Counted from the first letter of the stretch, positions 8,151-17,908 are shown. The stretch is DNA of 64,000 nt from Inquilinus limosus (GCF_002195995.1 NZ_NHON01000021.1:30569-94568); one strand, 5' to 3'. Made by a program: numbers and translations. The notes: a model not told the origin generated them from the letters alone.

Positions 8151-9650
8151 CTACTTCATCGTCGGCATGACGAATTCGGCGCCGGCGCGGATGCCGGTGG
8201 GCCAGCGGGTGGTGATGGTCTTCATCCGGGTGTAGAAGCGCACCCCCTCCGGCCCGTGCATGTGGTGGTCGCCGAACAGCGACGACTTCCAGCCGCCGAA
8301 GGAGTGGAACGCCATCGGCACCGGGATCGGCACGTTGATGCCGATCATGCCGACCTGGATCTGGCTGGCGAATTCGCGCGCGGCGTCGCCGTCGCGGGTG
8401 AAGATCGCCGTGCCGTTGGCGAATTCATGGCGGTTGATCCAGCCGGCCGCGGTCTCGTAGTCCGGCGCGCGGGCGATCGACAGCACCGGCCCGAAGATCT
8501 CCTCGCGGTAGATCTTCATGTCGGTGGTGACATGGTCGAACAGCGTGCCGCCGATGAAGTAGCCGTCCTCATAGCCCTGGCGGCGGAAGTCGCGGCCGTC
8601 GACCACCAGCTTCGCGCCCTCGGCCACGCCGGAGTCGATGTAGCCGCGCACCTTGTCGAGATGCTGGCGGGTGACCAGCGGCCCCATCTCGGCCTCCGGG
8701 TCGGTGCCGGGGCCGATGGCCAAAGCGCGGACCCGCGGCTCCAGCCGCGCCAGCAGCGCCTCGGCGGTCTTCTCGCCGACCGGCACGGCGACCGAGATCG
8801 CCATGCAGCGCTCGCCGGCCGAGCCATAGGCGGCGCCCATCAGCGCGTCGACCGCCTGGTCGAGATCGGCGTCCGGCATCACGATCATGTGGTTCTTGGC
8901 GCCGCCCAGCGCCTGGCAACGCTTGCCGGTGCGCGCCGCGGTCTCGTAGATGTAGCGCGCGATCGGGGTGGAGCCGACGAAGCTGATCGCCGCGATGTCG
9001 GGGTCGAACAGCAGCGCGTCGACCGCCTGCTTGTCGCCATGCACGACGTTGAACACGCCGTCCGGCAGCCCGGCCTCCTTCAGCCATTCGGCCAGCAGCA
9101 GCGAGGCCGAGGGGTCGCGCTCCGACGGCTTCAGGATGAAGCAGTTGCCGCAGGCCAGCGCCACCGGGAACATCCACATCGGCACCATGGCCGGGAAGTT
9201 GAACGGGGTGATGCCGGCGACGATGCCGAGCGGCTGGCGCAGCGAGTGGCTGTCGACCCGGGTGCCGACATTCTCCGTGATCTCGCCCTTCAGGAGCTGC
9301 GGCGCGGCGGTCGCGAACTCGACCACCTCCATGCCGCGCTGGACCTCGCCGCGGGCGTCGCTCAGCACCTTGCCGTGCTCGGCGGTGATGGCGGCGGCCA
9401 GCTCGTCCGTCCGCTCCTCGAGGATGCGCAGGAAGCGGTTGAGGATGCGGGCGCGGCGCAGCGGCGTGGTGCCGGCCCAGCCAGGGAACGCCTCGCGCGC
9501 GGCGGCGACGGCGGCGCGGACATCGTCGGCCGAGGCCAGGGCGACGCTGCCGCTCTGCTGGCCGGTGGCCGGGTTGAAGACCGGGGCGCTGCGCCCGCTG
9601 GCGCCGGGAACCCGGCGGCCGCCGATGAAATGCTGGATCTCGGTGGGCAT
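8151..9650 (-). CDS. mmsA: CoA-acylating methylmalonate-semialdehyde dehydrogenase
   Basis: A 499-residue aldehyde dehydrogenase. It oxidises (methyl)malonate semialdehyde with NAD+ and CoA to propionyl-CoA or acetyl-CoA with CO2 release, in valine, thymine or inositol breakdown. Visible are the NAD-binding [15 protein letters not shown] segment (about 148-162), [12 protein letters not shown] and the catalytic Cys282 in GSAGERCMA. The absence of a standard Glu general base (LGGAKNH instead of LELGGK) is typical of the MmsA/IolA branch. The ATG at 9650 is chosen because AGAGGAGG lies just upstream; a longer frame exists. It is divergent from a LysR gene across 93 bp, suggesting control by that regulator. 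Confidence 0.9.
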   Translation of the reverse strand: MPTEIQHFIGGRRVPGASGRSAPVFNPATGQQSGSVALASADDVRAAVAAAREAFPGWAGTTPLRRARILNRFLRILEERTDELAAAITAEHGKVLSDARGEVQRGMEVVEFATAAPQLLKGEITENVGTRVDSHSLRQPLGIVAGITPFNFPAMVPMWMFPVALACGNCFILKPSERDPSASLLLAEWLKEAGLPDGVFNVVHGDKQAVDALLFDPDIAAISFVGSTPIARYIYETAARTGKRCQALGGAKNHMIVMPDADLDQAVDALMGAAYGSAGERCMAISVAVPVGEKTAEALLARLEPRVRALAIGPGTDPEAEMGPLVTRQHLDKVRGYIDSGVAEGAKLVVDGRDFRRQGYEDGYFIGGTLFDHVTTDMKIYREEIFGPVLSIARAPDYETAAGWINRHEFANGTAIFTRDGDAAREFASQIQVGMIGINVPIPVPMAFHSFGGWKSSLFGDHHMHGPEGVRFYTRMKTITTRWPTGIRAGAEFVMPTMK

Positions 9651-9743
9651 GGTCGTTTCCTCCTCTGCTGCCGGCACCTTCCCGCTTTACCCGATGCGCA
9701 TCAACGCACAGGATCGAGCAACCGTTGTGCAGGTTTTGTAGCC

Positions 9744-10631
9744 ATGGACTGGGATCATCTGCGCGTCTTCCTGGCGGTCGCCCGGCACGGCCAGCTGCTG
9801 GCCGCGTCGCGCAAGCTCGCCCTGAACCACGCCACCGTGGCGCGCCGGCTGGATGCGCTGGAGGCCGATCTGGGCACGGTGCTGTTCGACCGCCGGCCGG
9901 CCGGGTCGGTGCTGACCCAGGCCGGGGAGCGGCTGCTGCCGGTGGCCGAGGGCATCGAGACGGCGCTGCTCGGCGCGGCGGAGGGGCTGCGGGAGGACGA
10001 GGCGGAGGTGTCGGGCACGGTGCGCATCGGCGCGCCGGACGGCCTCGGCAACCATTTCCTGGCGCGGGAGCTCGGGCGCTTCGCCCGGCAGTATCCGAGC
10101 CTGACGGTCGAGCTGGTGCCCCTGCCCCGCAGCTTCTCCCTGTCCCGCCGCGAGGCGGATCTCGCGATCGGGCTGGACCGGCCGGTGGAGGGCCGACTGA
10201 TCGTGTCGCGGCTGACCGATTACAGCCTCGGGATCTATGCCGCGGCCGACTATCTCGCCGTGGCGGGCACGCCGAGGGATGCCGACGAGCTGGCCGGCCA
10301 TGTCGTGGTGACAGGGGTGGAGGACTACGCCTACGCCCCGGGGCTGGACTATGCCTGGGCGCTGGAGGACCGGTCGCCCCGGCGCTTCCGCTGCGCCAGC
10401 GCCACCGGGCAGCTGGAGGCGGTGCGGGCCGGGATCGGCATCGGCGTGCTGCACGACTTCGCCGCCGCCGATGTCCCGGGGCTGGTGCGGATCCTGCCGG
10501 AGGTCGGGTTCCGCCGCAGCTATTTCATCCTGTCGCATCCGGACACGGCCGGGCTGCGGCGGGTGGCGCTGTGCCGCCAGTTCATCGCCCGCCGCTTCGA
10601 GGAGGAGCGCCGGCGCTTCCTGCCGGGGTGA
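9744..10631 (+). CDS. LysR-family transcriptional regulator
   Basis: A 295-residue regulator. The N-terminal winged helix-turn-helix covers residues ~4-62 (LLAASRKLALNHATVARRLD, then LGTVLFDRR), followed by an effector-binding domain to the C-terminus. It starts at ATG 9744, the first Met before the conserved DHLRVFLAVARHG. It is divergent from mmsA with a 93-bp shared promoter region that contains the short inverted repeat AACC-N8-GGTT (near 9719-9734). It is the obvious candidate regulator of mmsA. The long open frames in other phases across this gene are GC-driven shadows. Confidence 0.9.
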   Translation: MDWDHLRVFLAVARHGQLLAASRKLALNHATVARRLDALEADLGTVLFDRRPAGSVLTQAGERLLPVAEGIETALLGAAEGLREDEAEVSGTVRIGAPDGLGNHFLARELGRFARQYPSLTVELVPLPRSFSLSRREADLAIGLDRPVEGRLIVSRLTDYSLGIYAAADYLAVAGTPRDADELAGHVVVTGVEDYAYAPGLDYAWALEDRSPRRFRCASATGQLEAVRAGIGIGVLHDFAAADVPGLVRILPEVGFRRSYFILSHPDTAGLRRVALCRQFIARRFEEERRRFLPG

Positions 10632-10638
10632 TGGATCC

Positions 10639-10740
10639 GCATTCCCAGAACCGTCATTGCGAGCGCAGCGAAGCAATCCAGGGGCCGGTGCGCACCGGCC
10701 CCTGGATTGCTTCGTCGGCTTCGCCTCCTCGCAATGACGA
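10639..10740. repeat. Long dispersed palindrome, copy 2 (inverted relative to copy 1)
   Basis: It shares the arms TCATTGCGAG / GAAGCAATCCAGG and their complements with 6964-7060, in reverse orientation. The central part here is a tighter hairpin, GGGGCCGGTGC-GCACCGGCCCC. It follows the LysR gene directly and contains no gene. Confidence 0.8.
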
Positions 10741-10787
10741 AGAAGCCAGAGAGCCCGTCTTCAAAAGCCCCTGGCCTGAAACAAAGC

Positions 10788-10817
10788 CGGGCAGGCTGCC
10801 CCACCGCAGCCTGCCCG
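10788..10817 (-). terminator. Intrinsic terminator of the multidomain cytochrome gene
   Basis: Perfect 12-base arms CGGGCAGGCTGC / GCAGCCTGCCCG with a six-base loop, 20 bp past the stop at 10838. On the minus strand the stem is followed by a T-rich stretch (GGCTTTGTTTC). Confidence 0.7.
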
Positions 10818-10837
10818 GAGACCCGGGTGGCGCCGTC

Positions 10838-13800
10838 TTACCGGCTGGCCACCCCGGCGCAGGCGTTCTGCCCGTCCAGCGAGCGCAGATAGGCGGTGAC
10901 GGCCGCGATATTGCCGACACCGACCTTGCCGCCATGCACCGCGCTGAGGTTGGGGCGGAACACATCCGCCAGCGTCGCCGCCTGCCCATTGTGGAAGTAG
11001 GACGAGGACTGCCACAGGCCGGTCAGCGTCGGCGTGTCGAAGCCGACCCCGGCCAGCGGCTGGCCCGACCCGGTGCCGGAGGAGGGCTGCACCGTGCCGA
11101 CATCATGCCGCTGGTTGTCCTGGCTGACCGCGGTGCCGTGGCAGGTGGTGCAGCTGGCGGCCTGGACCAGCTGCTGGCCCCGCTGCGCCTCCGCCGTCAG
11201 GCAGCCCTGCGCCGTCCGGAACGGGCTGCGCTGGAAGGTGCTGAGCGACGTGACATAGGCCGCGAGATTGTCCAGCTCGGCGCTCTTGCCCGCCTTCTTC
11301 GGGCCCAGCGGGTTGATGGTGGCGGCGTAGTCGGCGTCGGTCATGAAGCCGGCGCCCTCGAACTCGTCGCGGACGTCCTTCTCGAAATCCTGCAGCTCGT
11401 CGAAATTGGCGGTCCAGTGCAGCTTGCCCATGGCCGGCCCGACGCCCTGCCGCCCCTGCAGCGAGATGGTGCGGCGCAGGCCCTCGCCGCGTTGGGTGAA
11501 GTCCCAGACCATGCCGTCGCTGTCGCCGTCGACATGGCAGCTGGCGCAGGAGATGTAGCTCTCGCTGCTCATCCGCGGGTCGGCGGCGTTGTAGAAGACG
11601 CGCTTGCCGGCCAGCACCGCGACCGGCAGCGGCTCGGTCGCCACGGTCGGGATCGCGGTCGGGGCGGGGGTGACGAAATCCTCGCCGGTCAGCACCTTGC
11701 CGATGTCGTGGACGGTGACGCCGCGGTCGAGGAAGGCGTTGACGAACAGCCGCTTCCGCGCGGCGTCGAGATAGAGGCCGTGCGGCGTGCGGCCGATGCC
11801 GGCGATCGATCCCACCACCGCGCGGCGATAGGGGTCGACGATCTCGACGCTGTTCGACTCCATCTCGGCGACGAAGATGTAGTTGCCGGTCGGGGCGAAC
11901 AGCGCGGCGCGGGCCGGCGCCCGGTTGTTGAAGTCGATCTGCTCGGCGAACACCTCCTTGCCCTGCGCCAGGTCGAGCTGGGACAGGATCGAGCGCACGG
12001 TGGTGTCGGCCTTGAGGTCGATCTGCTTGCGGTAGCGGCCCTGGACGATGTTGTCCTTCTTCGACGGCAGGATGGCGCGGCGGCCGTCCGGCGAGATCAC
12101 GACCTGGTTCATGTAGTTGGCGACGCCCGGCGCCGCGGCCTCGGTGGCCGGCGTGGTGGTGTCCACCGGCAGCGCGATCACCGTCGGCGCCGTCGTGGCG
12201 GCGAGGTTCACCCTATAGACCTCGCCCTGCGTCATCTTCGAGCGGAAGCGGGTGACATAGGCGGTCTTCGAGTCGGCGCTGACGGCGATGCCGCGCACGT
12301 CGCCACCCCCCGGCAGCGTCACCCGGCGGGTGATGGCGCCGGTCGACGGGTTGAACACCGCCAGGGTCGACTTGCCGGCCAGGGTCAGCAGGCCCTTCGT
12401 GCCGTCCGGCGTGAACGCCACGCCATAGGGCGCGCTGCCGTAGTCGAGGGCGAAGCTGCTGACCGCCTTGGTCAGCGGATCGATGCGCAGCAGCTTGTCG
12501 TCGCCCTGCACCGCGACCCACAGCTTGCCGCCGGGGCCGAGCGCCAGGGTCTTCGGCTCCTTGCCCACCGAGAGCTGCCAGGACTTGGCCAAAGTAGCGG
12601 CGTCGATCGCGGCGATGGTCCCGGCATCGGGGTCGAGGGCGTAGACCGCCGTGGCGTTGCCGACGATGTTGCTGGTGTGGGCCGGGGCCGATGCCGTCAC
12701 CGGGTAGATCACGCTCTGCAGGAAGGAGAAGGAGGTCTCCGTCCCGTCCTCGGTCACCACCGTCACCGACACGGTGTAGTTGCCCGGCGTGGGATAGGTG
12801 TAGCGCGCGATCGGGCTGGCCGCGGTGGTGGTCACCGGCGCGCTGCCATCGCCGAAGTTCCAGATGTACCTGGCGCCGCTGAGCCCCAGCGCGGCCGGGT
12901 CCAGCGCGACCGCCTTGGCCACCTGCTGCTGCGGCAGCACGCTCGGGCGCGGGTTGAAGATGCCGTCGATCTCGGCGTCGGTCAGCACCCGCTTGTAGAC
13001 CCGGACGTCGGACAGGATGCCCTTGAAGGCGACCGGGTTGCCCTGGATCTGCCCCAGCATCTGCAGCTTGTCGAAGATGCCCATGACGCCGGCGGTGCCG
13101 GTCGACGTGACCTTGACGCCGTCGATCACCATCGACTGCGCGCCGGTGGCGGAATCGCGGGTCATGGCGACCTGGTGCCACTGCCCGTCATTGACCGGCG
13201 CGGTCGACCGGGTGACCGGGTTGCTGGTGCTGCGATCGCCGACCGACAGGTTCAGGTAGCCGGCATTGTCGATCCAGCCCCAGAACACGTCGTTGGCGCC
13301 GCCGACCTGGTCGCGGCCGAAGATGCCGGGGGCCTGCCACGGATTGCTGTTGCCGATCTGGCTGGTCTTCATCCGGAAGCTGACGGTGGCGGTGCCGCCG
13401 AGGGTGTAGGCGATGCCGTCGCTCTCCAGCTCCACGCCGGTGGTGCGCGGCGTGAAATCCAGCCCGCCCTCGGCGAAGCTGTCCTGGCTGCCCGCCTTGC
13501 CGTCATTGCTGCCGGCCACGTCGGTCAGCGTGCTGGCCAGCGGCCAGCGATTGACATAGGAGGTCGGGACCGACTGGCTGCCGGTGGTGAAGCTGGAGGT
13601 AAACTCCTGCGCCAGGCCGTTGCCGGCATAGTCCTTCACGCCGCCGGCGGTCAGCACGACCTCGTATTCGGTGTTCAGCTGCAGCGGCTCGGCCGGGGAG
13701 AAGTTGATGATGCCGAGCTGCACGCTGTAGGTGCCGGCCAGCGCCGTGCCGCCCTTGGGCCGGACGATGAAGGTGTCGGCGGTCACCGTCTCCGGCAGGA

Positions 13801-15142
13801 TGGTATCGGACAGGGCCAGGCCGATGCGCGAGGTCTGGGCCTGGTGCAGCACGCCCGCGGCGGGCGAGACCGTCAGCACCGCAGGCGGCGTCGTGTCCGG
13901 GGCCTTCTGGTGCGGCCGGAAGGCGGTGTTGGTGCCGTGGTCGCTGCCGACGAAGACCAGGTTGCCGAACAGCGCGACCTGCCCCAGATCCGGGTCGCGG
14001 TTGCCGCGCGGCGGAACCGTCACATTGTCCGGCACCCGCTCGGACCGGCCGATCTCCGGGTAGGAGGCCGGGTCGGTGATGTCGAGCTTGAAGATGTAGC
14101 GCTGCGCCCCGACGATCAGATGGTCGTCCTGCGCGGCGCAGTAGAGGCCCTCCTCGATCGCGGTATTCTCGTTCTCGATCACGACCTGGCGCGGGTTCGA
14201 GACGTCGTAGCCCGCCATCTTGCCGTCACCGTTGCGGCCGGAGGTGTAGAGCTTCCGGCCGTTGAAGCAGGTGGCGTAGTAGTTCGGGAAGGTGGTCTTG
14301 CCGCCGATCACGGTCGGGTTCAGCGGGTCGGAGATGTCGAGGCTGGCGAAGCCCGACGTGGTCTCCATCGAGGTCAGCACCATCTCGTTGCCCATGGCGA
14401 AGATCGGACCGAGCCTGAAGCCACCCAGCTCGCCCACCGGCACCGGATTGGGCCGGCCGTTGCCGCGATCCACCAGCCTGGCGTTGGCCGGGTCCCGCGC
14501 ATCGACGATGAACATGCCGCGGCTGGCCGAGGCGACGTAGAGATAGGGCGCCTGCCACCACATCTGCCAGTTGACGTTCTCGTAGTCGCCGGCATTGACC
14601 CCCGGCAGGACCAGCTTCTTGACCTGCTTGATGTCGTTGATGTCGGTGAAGTCCCAGAACTCGACGCCGTAGATGCTGGGCAGGGCGATGTAGTCCTTGC
14701 CGCCGATGGTGGCCTGGCCGAAGGCGTGCGGCTCGCGGAATTCCTTGGTCCGCCCCTCCGGCTCGTAGATGGTCTTGACCAGCTTGATGTCGCGCGGGTT
14801 GCTGACGTCGTAGATCAGGAAGCCGCCGGTCGCCTCGCCGCTGTCCGGCGCGAACAGGGTCACGAAATAGCCGTTGTGCATCACCCCGACATTGGTGCCG
14901 TAGGGCTTCTGCGGGCTGGTGTTGCCGGGGATGGTGTACTGGATGACCGGGATGCCGTTGGTGTAGGTCGCGGTGTTCCAGTCGATCGTCGAGATCTCGC
15001 GGAACAGCTCGGCATCGGTGTAGGTCAGGTTGCCGAGGCCCGGCCCGTGCAGCGGAAGGGTCTGGGCGGAGGCCGTGTGGCCCGTGGCCAGAGACAGGGA
15101 TATCAGGCTCACGGCCAGCAAGGCCGATCGACAGGCGTTCAT
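10838..15142 (-). CDS. Large secreted multidomain protein: beta-propellers, Ig-like, LamG-like and PKD domains, C-terminal di-haem cytochrome c
   Basis: A 1434-residue exported protein. The signal peptide is residues ~1-27 (ending TASAQ). In order: an N-terminal propeller of repeats such as IYDVSNPRDIKLV (about 30-400), a Big_5 Ig-like domain (~417-517, starting TPPAVLTVSP), a LamG/concanavalin-like domain (~545-727, with GQWHQVAMTRD and GILSDVRVYKRVL), a PKD domain (YIWNFGDGS, ~755-815), a YVTN-type propeller (~815-1165) and a cytochrome-c-peroxidase/MauG-like region with CASCH (~1198) and CTTCH (~1331). The start at 15142 is preceded by GGAGGGGG; the TTG further upstream adds an implausible leader. 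It probably acts in the periplasm or on the surface in a redox or binding role; the substrate is unknown. An XRE-cupin regulator gene lies upstream on the same strand. Confidence 0.85.
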   Translation of the reverse strand: MNACRSALLAVSLISLSLATGHTASAQTLPLHGPGLGNLTYTDAELFREISTIDWNTATYTNGIPVIQYTIPGNTSPQKPYGTNVGVMHNGYFVTLFAPDSGEATGGFLIYDVSNPRDIKLVKTIYEPEGRTKEFREPHAFGQATIGGKDYIALPSIYGVEFWDFTDINDIKQVKKLVLPGVNAGDYENVNWQMWWQAPYLYVASASRGMFIVDARDPANARLVDRGNGRPNPVPVGELGGFRLGPIFAMGNEMVLTSMETTSGFASLDISDPLNPTVIGGKTTFPNYYATCFNGRKLYTSGRNGDGKMAGYDVSNPRQVVIENENTAIEEGLYCAAQDDHLIVGAQRYIFKLDITDPASYPEIGRSERVPDNVTVPPRGNRDPDLGQVALFGNLVFVGSDHGTNTAFRPHQKAPDTTPPAVLTVSPAAGVLHQAQTSRIGLALSDTILPETVTADTFIVRPKGGTALAGTYSVQLGIINFSPAEPLQLNTEYEVVLTAGGVKDYAGNGLAQEFTSSFTTGSQSVPTSYVNRWPLASTLTDVAGSNDGKAGSQDSFAEGGLDFTPRTTGVELESDGIAYTLGGTATVSFRMKTSQIGNSNPWQAPGIFGRDQVGGANDVFWGWIDNAGYLNLSVGDRSTSNPVTRSTAPVNDGQWHQVAMTRDSATGAQSMVIDGVKVTSTGTAGVMGIFDKLQMLGQIQGNPVAFKGILSDVRVYKRVLTDAEIDGIFNPRPSVLPQQQVAKAVALDPAALGLSGARYIWNFGDGSAPVTTTAASPIARYTYPTPGNYTVSVTVVTEDGTETSFSFLQSVIYPVTASAPAHTSNIVGNATAVYALDPDAGTIAAIDAATLAKSWQLSVGKEPKTLALGPGGKLWVAVQGDDKLLRIDPLTKAVSSFALDYGSAPYGVAFTPDGTKGLLTLAGKSTLAVFNPSTGAITRRVTLPGGGDVRGIAVSADSKTAYVTRFRSKMTQGEVYRVNLAATTAPTVIALPVDTTTPATEAAAPGVANYMNQVVISPDGRRAILPSKKDNIVQGRYRKQIDLKADTTVRSILSQLDLAQGKEVFAEQIDFNNRAPARAALFAPTGNYIFVAEMESNSVEIVDPYRRAVVGSIAGIGRTPHGLYLDAARKRLFVNAFLDRGVTVHDIGKVLTGEDFVTPAPTAIPTVATEPLPVAVLAGKRVFYNAADPRMSSESYISCASCHVDGDSDGMVWDFTQRGEGLRRTISLQGRQGVGPAMGKLHWTANFDELQDFEKDVRDEFEGAGFMTDADYAATINPLGPKKAGKSAELDNLAAYVTSLSTFQRSPFRTAQGCLTAEAQRGQQLVQAASCTTCHGTAVSQDNQRHDVGTVQPSSGTGSGQPLAGVGFDTPTLTGLWQSSSYFHNGQAATLADVFRPNLSAVHGGKVGVGNIAAVTAYLRSLDGQNACAGVASR

Positions 15143-15301
15143 CGCTCCCCCTCCATTGTCCGATCCCGGCCCGGGAGAGCAGCGGCGGCGCATGTTGGGC
15201 CTTGCCCTGTCCGCCGGTCCTCTCAGGTCTGGAAATCGGCTGGCGGCCCCGTGGACGGGACCTGATTGCAGGGGATGGTGAAGTCTCCCGAAGGGAGTGT
15301 C

Positions 15302-15331
15302 AATAAATCTCAATCATTGAAATATATTTCA
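15302..15331. promoter_or_regulatory. Candidate operator upstream of the multidomain cytochrome gene
   Basis: An AT-rich patch with the perfect 14-bp palindrome TGAAATATATTTCA (15318-15331) and a second imperfect one, ATTTCAATGATTGAGAT on the minus strand. It matches 25 of 30 positions with 6764-6793. It lies in the 227-bp gap between the XRE-cupin gene and the gene it probably controls. Confidence 0.55.
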
Positions 15332-15369
15332 TAAACAATATCGAATGCCGTGCAAGTGAAGGCCGCCGG

Positions 15370-15978
15370 TCAGGCCGTGAACAGCGAGCGCAGCGTCCCT
15401 TCGAGGTCGGGCTCGGGGCTGGAGCAGACACCGAGGATGGTCGCGTCGCCCTCCCCCACCGAGACATAGCCATGGCCCATGGTGCTGTCGATATAGACGG
15501 CGCCGCCCTTCTCCAGCCGTACCGGGGCGTAGTGGTCGGTGTGCACCTCGATCGCACCTTCCAGCACGTAGATGAGCTCCTCCCCCGAATGGCGCACCAG
15601 GGGGCCGAACTCCGCGATGTCGCGGATCTTGACCGTGGTGAGCACCGGCACCATCCGCTTCCGCTGCAGCTCGGTGCACAGATACAGGTAGTCGTAGTTC
15701 GGTGTGACCTGCAGCAGCCCCTCGCCCGGCCGGCTGACCGACCGCCGGGCCAGCGCCGCCCCCGTCTCCGCCGGCGCCGACAGCAGCTCGGCCAGGTTGA
15801 TGCCCAGCCCCTCGCTGATCTGCAGCAGCTTGTCATAGGTCAGCGACATCTGGTCGTTCTCGACCTTCGACAGCGTCGAGACCGCCACCCCGGTCCGCTG
15901 GTTGACCTCCTGCAGCGTCCAGCCATGCCGGCGCCGCAGCGCCTTCAGGCATTCCCCGAGCTTGGGCTGAGTGGGCAT
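15370..15978 (-). CDS. XRE-family regulator with cupin sensor domain
   Basis: A 202-residue cytoplasmic regulator. Residues ~8-63 form the XRE helix-turn-helix (TLQEVNQRTGVAVSTLSKVE), and ~100-195 form a cupin barrel (HSGEELIYVLEGAIEVH, STMGHGYVS) that usually senses a small-molecule effector. ATG 15978 starts just before the helix domain; a GTG at 16008 would add ten residues. It is upstream of, and parallel to, the large cytochrome protein gene, and a palindromic element lies between them, so local control is likely. Confidence 0.85.
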   Translation of the reverse strand: MPTQPKLGECLKALRRRHGWTLQEVNQRTGVAVSTLSKVENDQMSLTYDKLLQISEGLGINLAELLSAPAETGAALARRSVSRPGEGLLQVTPNYDYLYLCTELQRKRMVPVLTTVKIRDIAEFGPLVRHSGEELIYVLEGAIEVHTDHYAPVRLEKGGAVYIDSTMGHGYVSVGEGDATILGVCSSPEPDLEGTLRSLFTA

Positions 15979-16165
15979 GCGCGGACCTGCCGATGGATGG
16001 TCGACCACCCTAAGTCGGGCGCCGGTCTGATCGCAAGGACCAGAAATTTTCCGATACGACTATGGATTTGACACAAACGCTATAGCCCCGCACTCTTCGA
16101 ATCCAGGAGGCTGCGCGCCGTCGCCCGCGGCTGCGACCGGGCCCCGAACCCGCCGGGAGGACGCG

Positions 16166-17797
16166 ATGAGCCATGACAGCCCCCTGCCCCAGGACCTGCC
16201 CCGGGACCTGAACGCCCGGATCGACGGGCTGTTCGCGCGCTGGGCCCGGCCGGATTCGCCGGGCGCCGCGGTCAGCGTCACCCGCCATGGCCGGGAGATC
16301 CATCGCGGCTGCTACGGCATGGCCGACCTGGCCCATGCCGTGCCGATCGACGCGCGCACCGTCATCCGCATCGGGTCGCAGACCAAGCAGTTCACCGTGC
16401 TGCTGGCGCTGATGCTGGAGGCCGAGGGCAAGCTGTCGATGGAGGACGATGTCCGCCGCCACCTGCCCTGGCTGCCGGCGTATCCGCAGACGGTGACGCT
16501 GCGCCACCTGGCGGCGAATGTCGGGGGCTTGCGCGACTTCCTGGAGATCATGATGCTGGGCGGGCTGCCGCTGGGCGCGCCGTCGACCCGCGCCGGGGCG
16601 CGCCGCATCATCGGCCGGCATGGCGGCGTGAACTTCCGGCCCGGCACCGACCTGATCTACTGCAACACCGGCTTCTTCCTCCTGTCCGAGATCGTCGAGC
16701 AGGTCTCGGGCCAGAGCTTCAACCAGCTGCTGGAGGAGCGCATCACCGGCCCGCTGGGCATGCGCGACACCCGGCTGATGCGCTGGGATTCCGAGATCCT
16801 GCCGCGGCTGGCCGACCATCACAGCCGCAGCCCCGACGGCGGCTGGCACAAGGCGCAATGGGGCGTGGTGCTGGGCGGCGAGGGCGGCATGGTCTCGACG
16901 CTCGAGGACATGAAGGCCTGGCTGGCCAATCTCGACGCGCCGAAGGTCGGCACGCCGGAGATGCTGGCCCGGATGTCGGCGCCCGGCGCCGTGATCGACG
17001 GCACCCCCTCGCCCTATGGCCTCGGCCTCGTCACCTGCCGCTATCGCGGCCTGTCCAGCATCGGCCATGGCGGCGGCGTCGCCGGCGGCCGGTCGGAATC
17101 GGTGCGGTTCCCGGAGGCCGGGATCGGCATCGTCATCCTCGGCAACACCGACGACATGGGCCCGTTCTCCCTGGCCCGCCGCATCCTGGACCTGGTGCTG
17201 GGCCATGAGCCCGGCCCGCCGCGCGCCGAGGGCGCCGCGGACCGGCTGGCCCGCGCCGCCGGGCTGTACCGGGCCGAGGACGGCGACGACGTGTTCGGCA
17301 TCGCCGTGAAGGATGGCGAGCCGGTGGTGGTCAGCAACATGGGCGGCGGCCTGCCGATCGAGCAGGCCGGCGAGGACAGCTTCATGCCGGAGCGGGGCAT
17401 CGTGCCGCTGGAGTTCACGCCGCGCGCCGACGGCGACATCGACACGCGCTGGTTTGGCCGGGCGCGGCGCTTCCGCCGCCTGTCCGATGCCGCCCTGCCG
17501 ACGGCGCCCGGCCTGGCCGGCCGCTACGCCGACGACGCCACCGGCTTCGCCGCGGAGATCGGCGCGGAGGACGGCGAGACCGTGCTGCGCCTGCGCACGC
17601 CCCATGGCGCGTGGGAGGCGACCTTGGAGGCGCGCGCGCCGGACCTGCATCTGGCGCTGCCGCGGCGGGTTTTCGAGGACGTCCCGCCCCCGGCGGTCGA
17701 GGCCGGCGGCTGGCTGTTCACGGTCCGCCTCGTGCCCGGCGGCATCGTGCTGAACGACGACCGCACCAAGCATCTGCATCTGGCCCGGACGGCCTGA
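16166..17797 (+). CDS. Serine hydrolase, family S12 (D-aminopeptidase-like)
   Basis: A 543-residue enzyme of the beta-lactamase/penicillin-binding fold. The active-site set is visible: nucleophile Ser71 and Lys74 in SQTK, Tyr165 in YCN, and HGGG at 301-304 in place of KTG. HGG in the third motif, plus ~200 extra C-terminal residues likely folding as two beta-barrels, matches D-aminopeptidase of Ochrobactrum, so cleavage of N-terminal D-residues from peptides or amides is plausible. No signal peptide is seen, suggesting a cytoplasmic site. ATG 16166 follows GGGAGG. It stands alone, divergent from the XRE-cupin gene. Confidence 0.85.
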   Translation: MSHDSPLPQDLPRDLNARIDGLFARWARPDSPGAAVSVTRHGREIHRGCYGMADLAHAVPIDARTVIRIGSQTKQFTVLLALMLEAEGKLSMEDDVRRHLPWLPAYPQTVTLRHLAANVGGLRDFLEIMMLGGLPLGAPSTRAGARRIIGRHGGVNFRPGTDLIYCNTGFFLLSEIVEQVSGQSFNQLLEERITGPLGMRDTRLMRWDSEILPRLADHHSRSPDGGWHKAQWGVVLGGEGGMVSTLEDMKAWLANLDAPKVGTPEMLARMSAPGAVIDGTPSPYGLGLVTCRYRGLSSIGHGGGVAGGRSESVRFPEAGIGIVILGNTDDMGPFSLARRILDLVLGHEPGPPRAEGAADRLARAAGLYRAEDGDDVFGIAVKDGEPVVVSNMGGGLPIEQAGEDSFMPERGIVPLEFTPRADGDIDTRWFGRARRFRRLSDAALPTAPGLAGRYADDATGFAAEIGAEDGETVLRLRTPHGAWEATLEARAPDLHLALPRRVFEDVPPPAVEAGGWLFTVRLVPGGIVLNDDRTKHLHLARTA

Positions 17798-17908
17798 CCT
17801 ATCCCTAGGTATGATCCGCCCTGATCGCATGTGCGATTAGCCGGGCGGGGCCGCTGCGCTAGCTTGTCCTTGCACAGCGGCATCCCCCCATCACCGCTGA
17901 TGCCTGCA

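Noticed and set aside
9725..15265. Very long plus-strand open frame (1846 codons) opposite the multidomain cytochrome gene
   Set aside because: It runs antisense through a gene with clear domains and a signal peptide; its product is low-complexity Arg/Ala/Gly/His-rich, typical of high-GC antisense frames.
16068..16086. TTGACA followed by TATAGC before the D-aminopeptidase-like gene
   Set aside because: Only seven bases separate the hexamers, so they cannot form one sigma-70 promoter.
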